NCBI RefSeq assembly: GCF_039929605.1
Contig: NZ_JBDSQX010000075.1
Location: forward strand, 1 to 64,000
Length of the DNA stretch: 64,000 nucleotides
Direction: 5' to 3'
DNA from: Pelomonas sp039929605
GTDB taxonomy: Bacteria > Pseudomonadota > Gammaproteobacteria > Burkholderiales > Burkholderiaceae_C
Numbering within the stretch: the stretch's first letter is position 1; the number at the start of each line of letters is the position of its first letter. Of this stretch, positions 37,012 to 45,973 are shown piece after piece. Position numbers and translations under genes: made by a program. Below the pieces are notes generated by a model. The model saw only the letters and a list, made by a program, of their open reading frames with translations, was not told where the DNA came from and did no database searches.

Positions 37012-40000
37012 TCAGCGGTTCAACAAGGCCGGCATGCGCTCGACCTCGATGTCCAGGTTGAACAAGGCCTTGCCCTGCGCCTGCCCTTGCGCCTTCCAGC
37101 GTTCGAGCAGGGCGGACTTCAATGCCGCGAGGCGGGCCTCGCCGAGTTCGGGCGCTTCAGCCGGCGCCGGCTGGTAGGCCAGGCGCAGGATGGAGGGGCG
37201 CTCGACCAGCGCAGCCACGGCCTGGTCCAGGCGCGCCTGGTGCGCCGGCTGCAGCGCCACCTGGCCGTCCACGAAGGCAGCGGCCTTCATGTCCAGCCGC
37301 ACCACGCGGTGCACCGTGGCGCCGAAGTTGACCTTCAACGCCTTGCCGCGCGTGGCGCGCTCGGCGGCCGGGTTTTCGGTGGTCACGCGGTAGCCCGAGG
37401 GCAGCGTGCGTTCGTCCACCTTCAGCACCAGGTTGCTGCCGGTGCCGTCCTTGGGCACGGCGGCGCAGGCGATGTGATAGCGGCCGTCGGCGTCGGTGTT
37501 GACCAGCAGGCCGTTCACCGTGGCAACGCGCACGTTGGGGATGCCGGGCTCGCCTTCGTCCTGCACGCCGTTGGCGTTCTTGTCGTCGTAGACCTTGCCG
37601 ATCACGTCGGTGCAGTCGAACAACGCGTCCGGCACCACCCGCACCGCCGCAGTGGCGACGTTGGAGAGCAGGCGCCCGTCGATGCCCTGCGTGGCGAGCA
37701 CGCTGTTGACGTACTGGCCCTCGCCCACACCGACGCCGACCGCCAGCACCATGACGATGCGCTTGGTCTCGCCGAGCACGAACGACTGGTTGGGCAGCGT
37801 CAGCTGGCGGCCAGCCAGGCTCGGCTTGGCCGGCATCACCGGGCCGTTGGGCAGGGTCTGCACGGTCAGCGACCCCTCCAGGTACTTGAAGCCGGGCGGC
37901 AGCGTGTCGACGAGCGCCACGTTGCCCACGGGGCCGCTGCTGGCATTGCGCGCGGTAATCACGTAAGGCACCGGCTCGCCCTTCTTCACGGTGAGCTTGG
38001 AGGTCGTCTTGCGCAGATCGATAGCCATGCCCGAGCCCTGGCGGTCCAGCGGGATGTGGTTGTTGACCACCGGCCGTGCGCCGCCCGTGCCCATCTGCCA
38101 GCTCATGAAGTACGGTGCGGCAGGCCCGGCCACGGGGCGCGGCGCGGGGCTGACGATGCAGGCCTCGCTGCCGCGCGTCGTGCTGGTGTTGCCCGGCGCG
38201 CTGCAGTTCACCGCGTCGAGCGGGCCCGTAGCGGGCGGATAGGCGGCGGAGGGCAGGTAGCCGGCCGGCGGCGTCACCGCCACCGTGTACAGGCCCGCCG
38301 GCGCACCCGGCAGCAGGAAGAACTGGTAGGCACCCTCGGGGCCGGTGGTGAGCGCGGCATTGCCGCCGAGCAGCTGTGCCGCCGGGTCGAAGCCCGCCGG
38401 GCCGCTGAGCGTGACCACCGCACCCGGCACCGGCTCGGCGCTCAGGCTGTCGAACACCACGCCACCCGGGTCGAGCGGCAAGTCCTGGTTGGCCACGGAC
38501 ACGCCGGTCGTCACCGTCAGCGGGATCCAGCCGCGCGGCGCCATGCCCCGCACGGTGGGGAAGCTGCCGTTGGGCGCGTTGAGCACCGGGTCGGTGGGCC
38601 ACACGCCGCCCACCAGTTGGCCTTGCGGGTCACGGAAGCGCAGCTGGTAGGCGCCGGACACCACGTTGTCGAAGCGGTAGCTGCCGTCGGCGCCGGTGCT
38701 GCGGGTGTCGAGCACCTGGGCGCCGGCATTGGCGCAGGTGGTGCTGCCGTCGAGGCAGCTCACCAGCTCCACGGTCCAGCCGGCGACGGCGGGTTCACTG
38801 CCCCCGGCGACGCGGTCGTGGTCGGTGTCGCGCCAGGCGCGGCCACTCACGACCGCCGGTGCGCTGCTCTGCTCGAAGAAGTCATACGCCGTGCCGCGCG
38901 CCGCCGCTGCGAGCAGCTTGACGTTGATCTGGCGCGGTGCCGGCACCGTGCCACCCAGCGTGCCGGGCGTCTCGCCGGTGTGGGTGGAGTTGGGCACTGG
39001 CGACTGCACGAGGGTGTAGCCCGCGCCGTTGTCCAGGGGCAGGTCGGTGAAGCTGTAGCTGCCATCGCGCGCCGTCACCGTGGTGCGGCTCACCGGCTGG
39101 CCGGTGGCGTCGGTGCCGGTCAGCGTGAGGGTCACGCCGGCCAGCGGCAGGTCGCCAGGCTCACGTTTGCCGTTGCCATTGGCATCGTTGAACACGCTGC
39201 CGGCGAGCGAGGCGCCCTGCTCGCCAAAGTCATAGCCGTCGCCCGAGCCGCCTGTATAGACGAGCCCGGCGATGCGGTCGTTGGTCGCCAGCGTGCCGGT
39301 GCGCACGCCGTTGAGGCGGCCCACGGTCTCGGCCGCATCGGCATAGGTGACCGGCTGGGTCTCCACGATGGTGTAGCCGGTGGCGTCCGAGGGCAGCACG
39401 CCGTCGAACAGGTACTGGCCGTCGGCGCCGCTCGTGGCGGTGATGCTGACGGGCAGGCCGCCGGCGCTGGTGCCGGTGAGCTTGAGCGACACGCCGGCAA
39501 TCGGCGGCTCGCCCGCGTCGCGCTGGCCGTTGCCGTTGCTGTCCACGTAGACCGCGCCGGTGATCTGGCCGCCGCGTTCGCCGAAGTCGTAGTCCGTGCC
39601 GGCCTCTTCCGAGGCAAGCACGATGGCGCCGATGCGGTCGTTCACACCGCCCGGGTTGGCCGTGCCGCGGGCGCTGCCGCCCACGGTGCCGACATGCTCA
39701 GGGCCGTCGCCGGTGCCGGCGGGCTGGGCCTCGTCGAGCTGGTAGCTGCCGGGCAGCAGGCCGGTGGCGCTGAAGCTGCCGTCCGCCGCGCTGGTGAGCA
39801 CGGTGGAGACGCTGCGGCCGAAGAAATCCGCGCCGGTCAGTGTGACCGTCACGCCAGGCAGCGGCGGCTCGCCAGCGTCGCGCTGGCCGTTGGCCGGCGC
39901 GATGTCGGCATACACATGGCCCGCCAGTGAGGCGGCGCGCACCGAGGCGAAGTTGTTGTTGCTGGAACCGGAGCCGGGGCTGCCGAGGCGGATGCTCTGC

Positions 40001-43000
40001 ACCACCGGCGCATCGGAGCCGTTGGGGCCGACGCTCACGCCAGCGCCGCTGGCTGGCACGCTGCCCGCGACCGAGCCGTTGCCGGCCACGGTGCCGGCGC
40101 GCGTGAGGCCGGGGAGATAGCCGGATGGCCGCGTCTCGGTCACCGTGTAGGTACCGGGCGCGACGTTATTGAACGCGTAGTCGCCGTTGGCATCGGTGGT
40201 GGTGGCCGTCGACACGGCGTTGCCGTTGTCGTCGGTGCCGGTCAGCGTGATGGTCACGCCGGCGATGCCGGGCTCGCTGGCGACGGCGCCGGGGCTGCCA
40301 TCACTGTTGCGGTCGTAGTAGCTGCGGCCGCGGATCTGGCTGCCGGTGAGTTCGCCGAACAGGTAGTCGCCCTGGGCGGCCGGCGTGTTGGTGCCGGCGA
40401 TGGTCACGCTCTGAATGACGTTGCCGTTGGCCAGCGCGCTGCCGGCGTTGCCGTTGGCATTGGCCTTGCCGGGCGCATAGGTGGCCGGCTGCGTCTCGGT
40501 GATGGTGTAGCCCGCGACGGCGGACGGCGGCACGTTGAGGAATTCATAACGGCCGGGCTGGCCCGCGACGGGCACGGCGACGATGTCCACCGGCGTGCCG
40601 GTGCTGCTGTTGCCGGTGAGGTGCAGGGTCACGCCGGTGATGCCGGCGTCGCCCGTGGCGGGCAGGCCGTCGTTGTCGGCGTCCTCGAATACGCGCACCG
40701 TCACGCGCGGCAGGCGCTCGCCGAAGTTGTAGCCGGTGGCGCTGGTGTTGGAGCCAAGCGTGATGGCGCTGATGCGCTCGTTGGTTGCGATGCTGCCGCC
40801 GGCACTGCCGGCCGTCTCGCTGCCGTCGGCCAGGCCGTCGGGCTGCGTCGGCTCGATGACGCTGTAGCTGCCGGGCAGCAGGTTGGCGAAGCTGTAAGTA
40901 CCGTCGGCCGCGCTGGTGGTGCTGGCGCTGACGGCATTGCCGAACAGGTCGGTGCCGGTGAGCTGCAACGCCACGTTGGCGATGCCGGGTTCGGCAGCCG
41001 TGAAGGCGCCGTTGTAGTCGGCATCCTGGTAGACCCGGCCGGCGATGGCGGCGGCGCGCACTTCGCCGAACAGGTTGCTGGCGGAGCTGCCGCCGGTGCC
41101 CAGCACTATGTTCTGGATCACGTTGGCGTTGGAGCCGTTGGGGCCGCTGGTCACGCCCGCGCCGCTGCCGGGCACGGTGCCGGCGCTGCTGCCAGTACCG
41201 CTGGCGGTACCGGCACGCGTGATGCCGGGCAGGAAGGCGCTGGGTTGGGTCTCGGTCACCGCGTAGGTGCCTGCGGGGACGGTGAAGCTCCAGTTGCCGC
41301 TCGCATCACTGGTGGTGGTGCGCGTGACGGCATTGCCCAGGGCGTCGGTGCCGGTGAGCGTGAGCGTCACGCCGGCGATGGCCGGTTCGCCCGTATCGCT
41401 CTGGCCGTTGCCGTTGGTGTCTTCGTAGACGCGGCCCGACAGCGCGGAGGTCTGCGCCGTGATGCTGCCGCTGCCGAAGTTGTTGCCGGCGCTAGGGTCG
41501 GCTCCGCCGTTGGTGTCGCCCGAGCCGGTGGTGACGATGCTCGCGGTGTTGCTGATCGCCGTGCCGTTGGCCAGGTTGCTCACCAGCTGCACGGGGATGC
41601 GCACGGTGGCCGTACCGCCCGAGGGCATGCTGGCGATCGCACAAATGGTGCTGCTGCCGCCGGCGCTGCCGGTGCAGGTGGGTGCGGCGGGCGTGAAGCT
41701 GCCGGAGTTGACGCTGAACACCGGCGTGCCGGTGAGCTGCAGGCCCGCGGGCAGGGTATCGCTGAAGCTGGTGGTCTCGGCGGCCTGGGGGCCGTTGTTG
41801 CGCAGGTTCACCAGCCAGTCGAAGGACTGGCCTTGCGCCACGCTAGCCAGCGGCGTGCTGGTGCCGCGTTGCACCGCCGTCTTGTCCACCACCTGCACGT
41901 CGGCCTTTAAGCGGAAGGTGGTGGGTTCGGTGGCGCTGTTGTTGGCCTGCGAGTCGAAGGCGTCCTGCGCGGCATTCGCGAAGCGCACCGAGGCCGTGTT
42001 GGAGAAAGTGCCCTTGTCGGCGCCCTGCAGGCGCACGCGCACCTGCACCGAGCTGGTCTCGCCGGTGGAGCCGCTGCCGTCACCGCCCAGGCTGGTGATG
42101 GTGCAGCTGATGCTGCCGCCGGCCACGCCGACGGTCACGGCCGAGGTGTCGCACACCACGCCCGCCGGAAGCGGCGTGAGCAGCGCCACGAAGGTGGGCG
42201 CGCCGGCCGCTGCAGGCAGGGTGTCGGTCAGCACCACGTTCTCGGCGGTGGACGCGCCGTTGTTGGTGACGGTGAGCGTGTAGGTGACGTTGTCGTCCAC
42301 GTTGACCGGGTCGACGTCGTCGGTCTTGTTGACGATCAGGTCGTAGGCCGGCGCGTTGATGGCGGTGGCCTGGGTGGCCGTGTTGTTGGCCGCGCCGCCG
42401 CTGATCTCGGGCGTGGTGGTGCTGACCGTCACCGAGTTGGTGATGGAGCCACCGCCACCCAGGGCGGCGGCCAGCGCTGCGGTGGCGCGCACGCGCACCG
42501 TGACGGTCTGCTGCGAGCCGCGGGCGATGGACGCCCAGCCGCAGGCCAGCGTGTCGTTGCCCGGGGCGGTCGTGCTGCCCACCGTGGGCGTGGTGGTGCA
42601 ACTGCCGCCACCGCTGGCGCTGGCCGACAGGTAGACGAGGCCGGCCGGCAGCGTGTCGTTGACGCTCACGGTGAAGGCGCGGCTGGCGCTGGTGGCCGAG
42701 GGGTTGCTCGCCGTGATGGTGTAGGTGAGAAGCTGGCCGGCCGAGACGGGGTCGGGGTTGTCCGTCTTGGTCACGGTCACGTCGGCGCGGGCCATGTAGT
42801 AGGCACTGGCCGGCGTGTTGTTGTTGGCCGTGTTGTTCGTCAGGTTGGGGTCGGCCTCGTTTTGCGCCAGGGCAAAGGCGGTGTTAGTCACCGTGAACTG
42901 GTCGCTGCCCGAGGCGCCGTCGCCGAAGTGGCGCACCGTGACCTGGTAGCGCGGGCAGTCCACACCGGCCGTGCACATCGGCAGGTTGGTGACGGTGCAG

Positions 43001-44940
43001 CTGCCGAGCGAGACCGCCGAGCCCGAGGGCGTCAGGCTGCAGGCGCCCAGCGTGGCGCTGCCGGCCACGGTGGCGAGCGAGTACTGGCTGTTGTTGGCGT
43101 TGAAGACGTTGTTGAAGGTGTCGGTCACGGCCACGTTGGTGGCGGCCTGCGGGCCGGCATTGACGACCTCGATCTCCCAGACGATGGCCGAGCCGGCCTC
43201 CTGCCGGTTGCCGGCGGCGTCACCGATGCCGACGACGCGCTTGAGCACCGACACGTCGGCCTGCGCGGCATTGAGCTGCGGGTTGACACCCACGCCGGTG
43301 CAGTTGTTCGCGGGCACGCCGTCAGCCGGCGCGTTGGCCGAGGCCACGCACACCTGGTTGGTCAGCGTGCCGCCGGCCGCCGTCGCCTGCGCATTGATCG
43401 TGACGGTGCTGCTGGTCGCATTGACGGCCAGCGCGACATTGCTGCTGCTGCAGGTGATGGTCACCGGGCCGGCCTGCGGGAAGCTGGCGCCGCCGGACGA
43501 CAGGCAGCTGAAGCCCGCAGGCGCCGTGATGCTGTTGACCTGCAGGTTGGCCGGCACCGTGTCGGTCAGCGTGATGGTGCCCGTCGACGGAATCGCGCTC
43601 GGGCCAAGGTTGGTGGTCGAGATCGTGTAGTTGAAGGCCTGGTTCACCGGCACGGCGGCCTGGGGCCAGCTCTTGCCCTTGTTGGCGCGCAGGTCGGCGG
43701 CTGGGTCGATCACCGTGGCGTTCACCGAGCCATTGGCCGGGCTCACGCCGGTTGCGCTGACCGTGGCGGTGTTGACGATGCCCGCGCCGCTGGTGAGCGC
43801 CTGCACGGCCGCCGTGATGGTGCCGAGCGAGACATTGCTGCCGGCGCTGCCGGTGCCGCTGCGCGTGCAGCTGAGCGTGCCGCCCGCAGTGGGGCAGGTG
43901 CTGGACGCCGTGCAGGTCCACGCGCCGCTGGTGAAGTTGGCCGGGGCGACGGGGCAGAAGTTCGCGGGCAGGTTGTCCTGCACCTGCGCACCGCTGGGGA
44001 AGTCGCCGCTGTAGCGCGGCGTGAACTGGTAGTTGAAGGTCTGGCCCACCTGCACCGGGTCGGCCACCGACTTGGTCTTGGTGACCGAGAGGCTGCTGCC
44101 TGCGGTGACCGTGGTGTTGGCGCTGGCGACGTTGTTGCTGCTGTCGCCATCGCCCACGCCGCCGGTGCCGGTGATGTCGGCCGAGTGCGTGAGCGTGGAG
44201 CTGCCGCCCACGCCGATGACGCCGGTGACGGAGACGCTGGCGGTGCCGCCATTGGCAATGGCACCGAAGCTACAGCGCAGCGTGCTGCCCGCCAGCGAGC
44301 AGCCGCCCGGCGTGGCGCTGAGCGCGAAGCCCGGCGGCACGCTGTAGCTGAGCGTGGACGATGGCGACGCATTGGGGCCGCCGTTGGTGACGGTGAGCAC
44401 CACGTTCTGCGTGCTGCCGGCGGCCGCAGTGGCCACCGTGTTGACCGCGAGCTGCAGGTCCGCGCCGGTGTCGACCGTGGTGGTTTCGCTCTGCGAGCCC
44501 CCGCCGACGATGGCGGCCTGGACGGTGATCGTGCCGGCGGCCTGTGTGCGCACGCGCAGCGGCACCTGCACCGTGTCGAGCGCCGGCACGTCGATGCCCG
44601 TGCAGGTGACGGTGCCCGGGCCCGCCTGGTTCAGCGCCATGCCGGCGCAGGACACGCCTGCGGGCAGCGTGCCGGTGCCGGCGTAGCGGCCACCGGCGGG
44701 GATGTCGAAGTTGAGCGTGACGTTGCTGCGCGCGGCGCCCAGCGCGTCACCGATGCCGACCGTGTACGTCACCGTGCCGCCGGCAGCGATGGGATCGAGG
44801 CTGTCCGGCACGCCGGTGACGACGAGCTGGGCGTGGGCGCTTCCCGCAAAAGCAAGTCCCAGGGCCAGCGGCACGAGGGCATGACGAACGAGGGAACCCG
44901 CGCTACGGGCAAGACTTGGCAACAGGCGAACAAACGTCAT
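37012..44940 (-). CDS. Giant secreted DUF11 / SdrD-B-repeat protein (2642 residues)
   Basis: Begins at ATG 44940 with a signal peptide (LALGLAFAGSAHA, cut after residue 37); an upstream GTG at 44982 would hide it. Residues 38-1165 hold about eight DUF11-type modules, each opening like ADVTVTKTDNPDPV and ending in NTASV-type strands. Residues 1167-2150 hold eight SdrD-B/Cna-B-like units of about 120-130 residues, with calcium-loop motifs such as EDTNGNGQ, VDSNGNGQRD and NDANGNGKRE. A carboxypeptidase-regulatory-like unit (2160), a ninth DUF11 (2306-2440) and a last SdrD-B unit (2445) follow. The end (2555-2642) looks like a degenerate OmpA domain. Probably a long surface fibre or adhesin; no LPXTG-type or type I secretion signal was recognised. 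Confidence 0.85.
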   Translation of the reverse strand: MTFVRLLPSLARSAGSLVRHALVPLALGLAFAGSAHAQLVVTGVPDSLDPIAAGGTVTYTVGIGDALGAARSNVTLNFDIPAGGRYAGTGTLPAGVSCAGMALNQAGPGTVTCTGIDVPALDTVQVPLRVRTQAAGTITVQAAIVGGGSQSETTTVDTGADLQLAVNTVATAAAGSTQNVVLTVTNGGPNASPSSTLSYSVPPGFALSATPGGCSLAGSTLRCSFGAIANGGTASVSVTGVIGVGGSSTLTHSADITGTGGVGDGDSSNNVASANTTVTAGSSLSVTKTKSVADPVQVGQTFNYQFTPRYSGDFPSGAQVQDNLPANFCPVAPANFTSGAWTCTASSTCPTAGGTLSCTRSGTGSAGSNVSLGTITAAVQALTSGAGIVNTATVSATGVSPANGSVNATVIDPAADLRANKGKSWPQAAVPVNQAFNYTISTTNLGPSAIPSTGTITLTDTVPANLQVNSITAPAGFSCLSSGGASFPQAGPVTITCSSSNVALAVNATSSTVTINAQATAAGGTLTNQVCVASANAPADGVPANNCTGVGVNPQLNAAQADVSVLKRVVGIGDAAGNRQEAGSAIVWEIEVVNAGPQAATNVAVTDTFNNVFNANNSQYSLATVAGSATLGACSLTPSGSAVSLGSCTVTNLPMCTAGVDCPRYQVTVRHFGDGASGSDQFTVTNTAFALAQNEADPNLTNNTANNNTPASAYYMARADVTVTKTDNPDPVSAGQLLTYTITASNPSATSASRAFTVSVNDTLPAGLVYLSASASGGGSCTTTPTVGSTTAPGNDTLACGWASIARGSQQTVTVRVRATAALAAALGGGGSITNSVTVSTTTPEISGGAANNTATQATAINAPAYDLIVNKTDDVDPVNVDDNVTYTLTVTNNGASTAENVVLTDTLPAAAGAPTFVALLTPLPAGVVCDTSAVTVGVAGGSISCTITSLGGDGSGSTGETSSVQVRVRLQGADKGTFSNTASVRFANAAQDAFDSQANNSATEPTTFRLKADVQVVDKTAVQRGTSTPLASVAQGQSFDWLVNLRNNGPQAAETTSFSDTLPAGLQLTGTPVFSVNSGSFTPAAPTCTGSAGGSSTICAIASMPSGGTATVRIPVQLVSNLANGTAISNTASIVTTGSGDTNGGADPSAGNNFGSGSITAQTSALSGRVYEDTNGNGQSDTGEPAIAGVTLTLTGTDALGNAVTRTTTSDASGNWSFTVPAGTYAVTETQPSAFLPGITRAGTASGTGSSAGTVPGSGAGVTSGPNGSNANVIQNIVLGTGGSSASNLFGEVRAAAIAGRVYQDADYNGAFTAAEPGIANVALQLTGTDLFGNAVSASTTSAADGTYSFANLLPGSYSVIEPTQPDGLADGSETAGSAGGSIATNERISAITLGSNTSATGYNFGERLPRVTVRVFEDADNDGLPATGDAGITGVTLHLTGNSSTGTPVDIVAVPVAGQPGRYEFLNVPPSAVAGYTITETQPATYAPGKANANGNAGSALANGNVIQSVTIAGTNTPAAQGDYLFGELTGSQIRGRSYYDRNSDGSPGAVASEPGIAGVTITLTGTDDNGNAVSTATTTDANGDYAFNNVAPGTYTVTETRPSGYLPGLTRAGTVAGNGSVAGSVPASGAGVSVGPNGSDAPVVQSIRLGSPGSGSSNNNFASVRAASLAGHVYADIAPANGQRDAGEPPLPGVTVTLTGADFFGRSVSTVLTSAADGSFSATGLLPGSYQLDEAQPAGTGDGPEHVGTVGGSARGTANPGGVNDRIGAIVLASEEAGTDYDFGERGGQITGAVYVDSNGNGQRDAGEPPIAGVSLKLTGTSAGGLPVSITATSGADGQYLFDGVLPSDATGYTIVETQPVTYADAAETVGRLNGVRTGTLATNDRIAGLVYTGGSGDGYDFGEQGASLAGSVFNDANGNGKREPGDLPLAGVTLTLTGTDATGQPVSRTTVTARDGSYSFTDLPLDNGAGYTLVQSPVPNSTHTGETPGTLGGTVPAPRQINVKLLAAAARGTAYDFFEQSSAPAVVSGRAWRDTDHDRVAGGSEPAVAGWTVELVSCLDGSTTCANAGAQVLDTRSTGADGSYRFDNVVSGAYQLRFRDPQGQLVGGVWPTDPVLNAPNGSFPTVRGMAPRGWIPLTVTTGVSVANQDLPLDPGGVVFDSLSAEPVPGAVVTLSGPAGFDPAAQLLGGNAALTTGPEGAYQFFLLPGAPAGLYTVAVTPPAGYLPSAAYPPATGPLDAVNCSAPGNTSTTRGSEACIVSPAPRPVAGPAAPYFMSWQMGTGGARPVVNNHIPLDRQGSGMAIDLRKTTSKLTVKKGEPVPYVITARNASSGPVGNVALVDTLPPGFKYLEGSLTVQTLPNGPVMPAKPSLAGRQLTLPNQSFVLGETKRIVMVLAVGVGVGEGQYVNSVLATQGIDGRLLSNVATAAVRVVPDALFDCTDVIGKVYDDKNANGVQDEGEPGIPNVRVATVNGLLVNTDADGRYHIACAAVPKDGTGSNLVLKVDERTLPSGYRVTTENPAAERATRGKALKVNFGATVHRVVRLDMKAAAFVDGQVALQPAHQARLDQAVAALVERPSILRLAYQPAPAEAPELGEARLAALKSALLERWKAQGQAQGKALFNLDIEVERMPALLNR
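38491..41442 (-). repeat. Eight SdrD-B-like protein repeats (about 120-130 residues each)
   Basis: Units begin near residues 1167, 1299, 1411, 1535, 1672, 1791, 1911 and 2031 of the giant protein. Each has a G-x-V/S-Y/F-x-D-x-N-G-N-G-type Ca2+ loop, then EPxIxGVTLTLTGTD, an SADGxYxF strand, and ITETQP-type closure. They are diverged copies, not identical, so recent expansion is not indicated. Confidence 0.8.
41446..44829 (-). repeat. Tandem DUF11-type modules of the giant protein
   Basis: About eight modules of 105-155 residues. Openings are visible near residues 40, 160, 283, 415, 561, 719, 866 and 1013 (ADLQLAVN, SSLSVTKTKS, ADLRANKGKS, ADVSVLKR, ADVTVTKTDN, YDLIVNKTDD, ADVQVVDKT). Each contains TVTNxGP-type and DTLPAGL-type strands. 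They form the N-terminal stalk. Confidence 0.75.
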
Positions 44941-44951
44941 CGTGTTTTTCA

Positions 44952-44970
44952 GGCAAGGCGAAGCCCTGCC
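44952..44970 (-). promoter_or_regulatory. Hairpin just upstream of the giant gene's start
   Basis: On the minus strand GGCAGGGC-TTC-GCCTTGCC forms an 8-bp stem with one G-T pair, ending 12 bases before ATG 44940. No clear Shine-Dalgarno is seen, so the hairpin may control access of the ribosome. There is no T-tract, so it is not an intrinsic terminator. Confidence 0.45.
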
Positions 44971-45067
44971 CGCAGAAGGCACAACAAAAAAAGGGGGATC
45001 GGATCAGCCGGTGGCCCGGCCTTGTAGATGGCGCGTCAGACGCGTGGGCGTTCCGACGGCGCCGCGC

Positions 45068-45135
45068 ACGTTACGGCGCCAGCGGCGAATTGACATGACC
45101 GGGACATTGCCGAGACATGACCGGACGGCTGCCGA
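45068..45135 (-). promoter_or_regulatory. Four 11-bp direct repeats and -10 box: operator/promoter of the giant gene
   Basis: Plus-strand units: GACATGACCGG (45092-45102), GACATTGCCGA (45103-45113), GACATGACCGG (45114-45124) and a weaker ACGGCTGCCGA (45125-45135). Read toward the giant gene, ATGTC recurs every 11 bp three times. The last copy covers the expected -35 position. A TAACGT -10-like box (45068-45073, minus strand) lies 17 bp further. This is the geometry used by OmpR/PhoB-family activators, and an OmpR-type regulator gene lies at 49578-50294. Confidence 0.6.
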
Positions 45136-45147
45136 GAGCAAAGACGC

Positions 45148-45852
45148 TCAGGCGTGTGAAGAGTCCTCGTCCAGCGTGGCGCGATACAGCAACGCGCCCA
45201 GCGCGCCGCCGACGACCGGCGCGACCCAGAACAGCCACAGTTGCTCCAGCGCCCAGCCGCCCACGAACAACGCGACGCCGGTGCTGCGCGCCGGGTTCAC
45301 GGAGGTGTTGGTCACGGGGATGCTGATGAGGTGGATCAGCGTCAGCGCCAAGCCGATGGCCACCGGCGCCAGGGTGCCGGCGGCGCGCTTGGCCGTGGCA
45401 CCGAGGATGATCAGGATGAACAGCGCCGTCATCACCACCTCGGTGACGAGCGCGGCCAGCAGCGAATAGCCGCCGGGCGAGTGCTCGCCATAGCCGTTGG
45501 CGGCAAAGCCGCTGGCCACCAGGTCGAAGCCCGGCTTGCCGGTGGCGATCAGCGCCAGCACGCCGCCAGCGGCCACCGCGCCCACCACCTGGGCGACGAC
45601 ATAGGGCAGCAGCCGAGCGGCAGGAAAGCGCCCGCCGACCCACAGGCCCACCGAGACGGCGGGGTTGAAGTGCCCGCCCGACACCGGGCCGACGGCGCAG
45701 GCCATGGTCAGCACCGTCAGGCCGAAGGCGAGCGACACGCCCAGCAGGCCGATGCCCAGTTGCGGGAAGGCCGCCGCGAGCACTGCGCTGCCGCAGCCTC
45801 CCAGGACGAGCCAAAACGTGCCGATGAACTCGGCGGCCAGTGCTTTTTTCAT
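45148..45852 (-). CDS. aqpZ: Aquaporin Z
   Basis: 234 residues with six membrane helices and both NPA motifs: GGHFNPAVSVGLW near residue 60 and TNTSVNPARSTGVAL near 185. The N-terminus MKKALAAEFIGTFWLVLGGCG matches AqpZ, and the HLISIPVTNTSVNPARS region holds the His, Thr and Arg of the water-selective filter. It carries water across the inner membrane. A perfect AGGAGG precedes ATG 45852; a longer upstream reading is discarded. It lies between the signalling operon and the giant gene with no strong terminator visible after it, so read-through into the giant gene is possible. Confidence 0.95.
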   Translation of the reverse strand: MKKALAAEFIGTFWLVLGGCGSAVLAAAFPQLGIGLLGVSLAFGLTVLTMACAVGPVSGGHFNPAVSVGLWVGGRFPAARLLPYVVAQVVGAVAAGGVLALIATGKPGFDLVASGFAANGYGEHSPGGYSLLAALVTEVVMTALFILIILGATAKRAAGTLAPVAIGLALTLIHLISIPVTNTSVNPARSTGVALFVGGWALEQLWLFWVAPVVGGALGALLYRATLDEDSSHA

Positions 45853-45973
45853 GCTTCCTCCTAGCGGGTGATCCGGTGCCGCGCAGGGTGAAAGCGCAGC
45901 GGTCGCAATGATCGGGCGCCGCAGCCGGCAAGGCCAGCCGCGCTGACCTTTGTTGACGTTCGACCCGGCTCTG

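Noticed and set aside
38491..41442. Possible CRISPR-like or satellite array in the giant gene
   Set aside because: The periodicity is of about 360-390 bp with diverged copies that encode protein repeats. There are no short identical repeats and no unique spacers.
34151..45027. Very long plus-strand ORFs (for example 34151-37177, 36871-39930, 40621-41910, 42862-45027) across the giant and barrel genes
   Set aside because: They are antisense shadows of the two large minus-strand genes. Their products are His/Gly/Ala/Arg-rich with no domain, signal peptide or ribosome site, while the opposite strand has signal peptides and recognised repeats.
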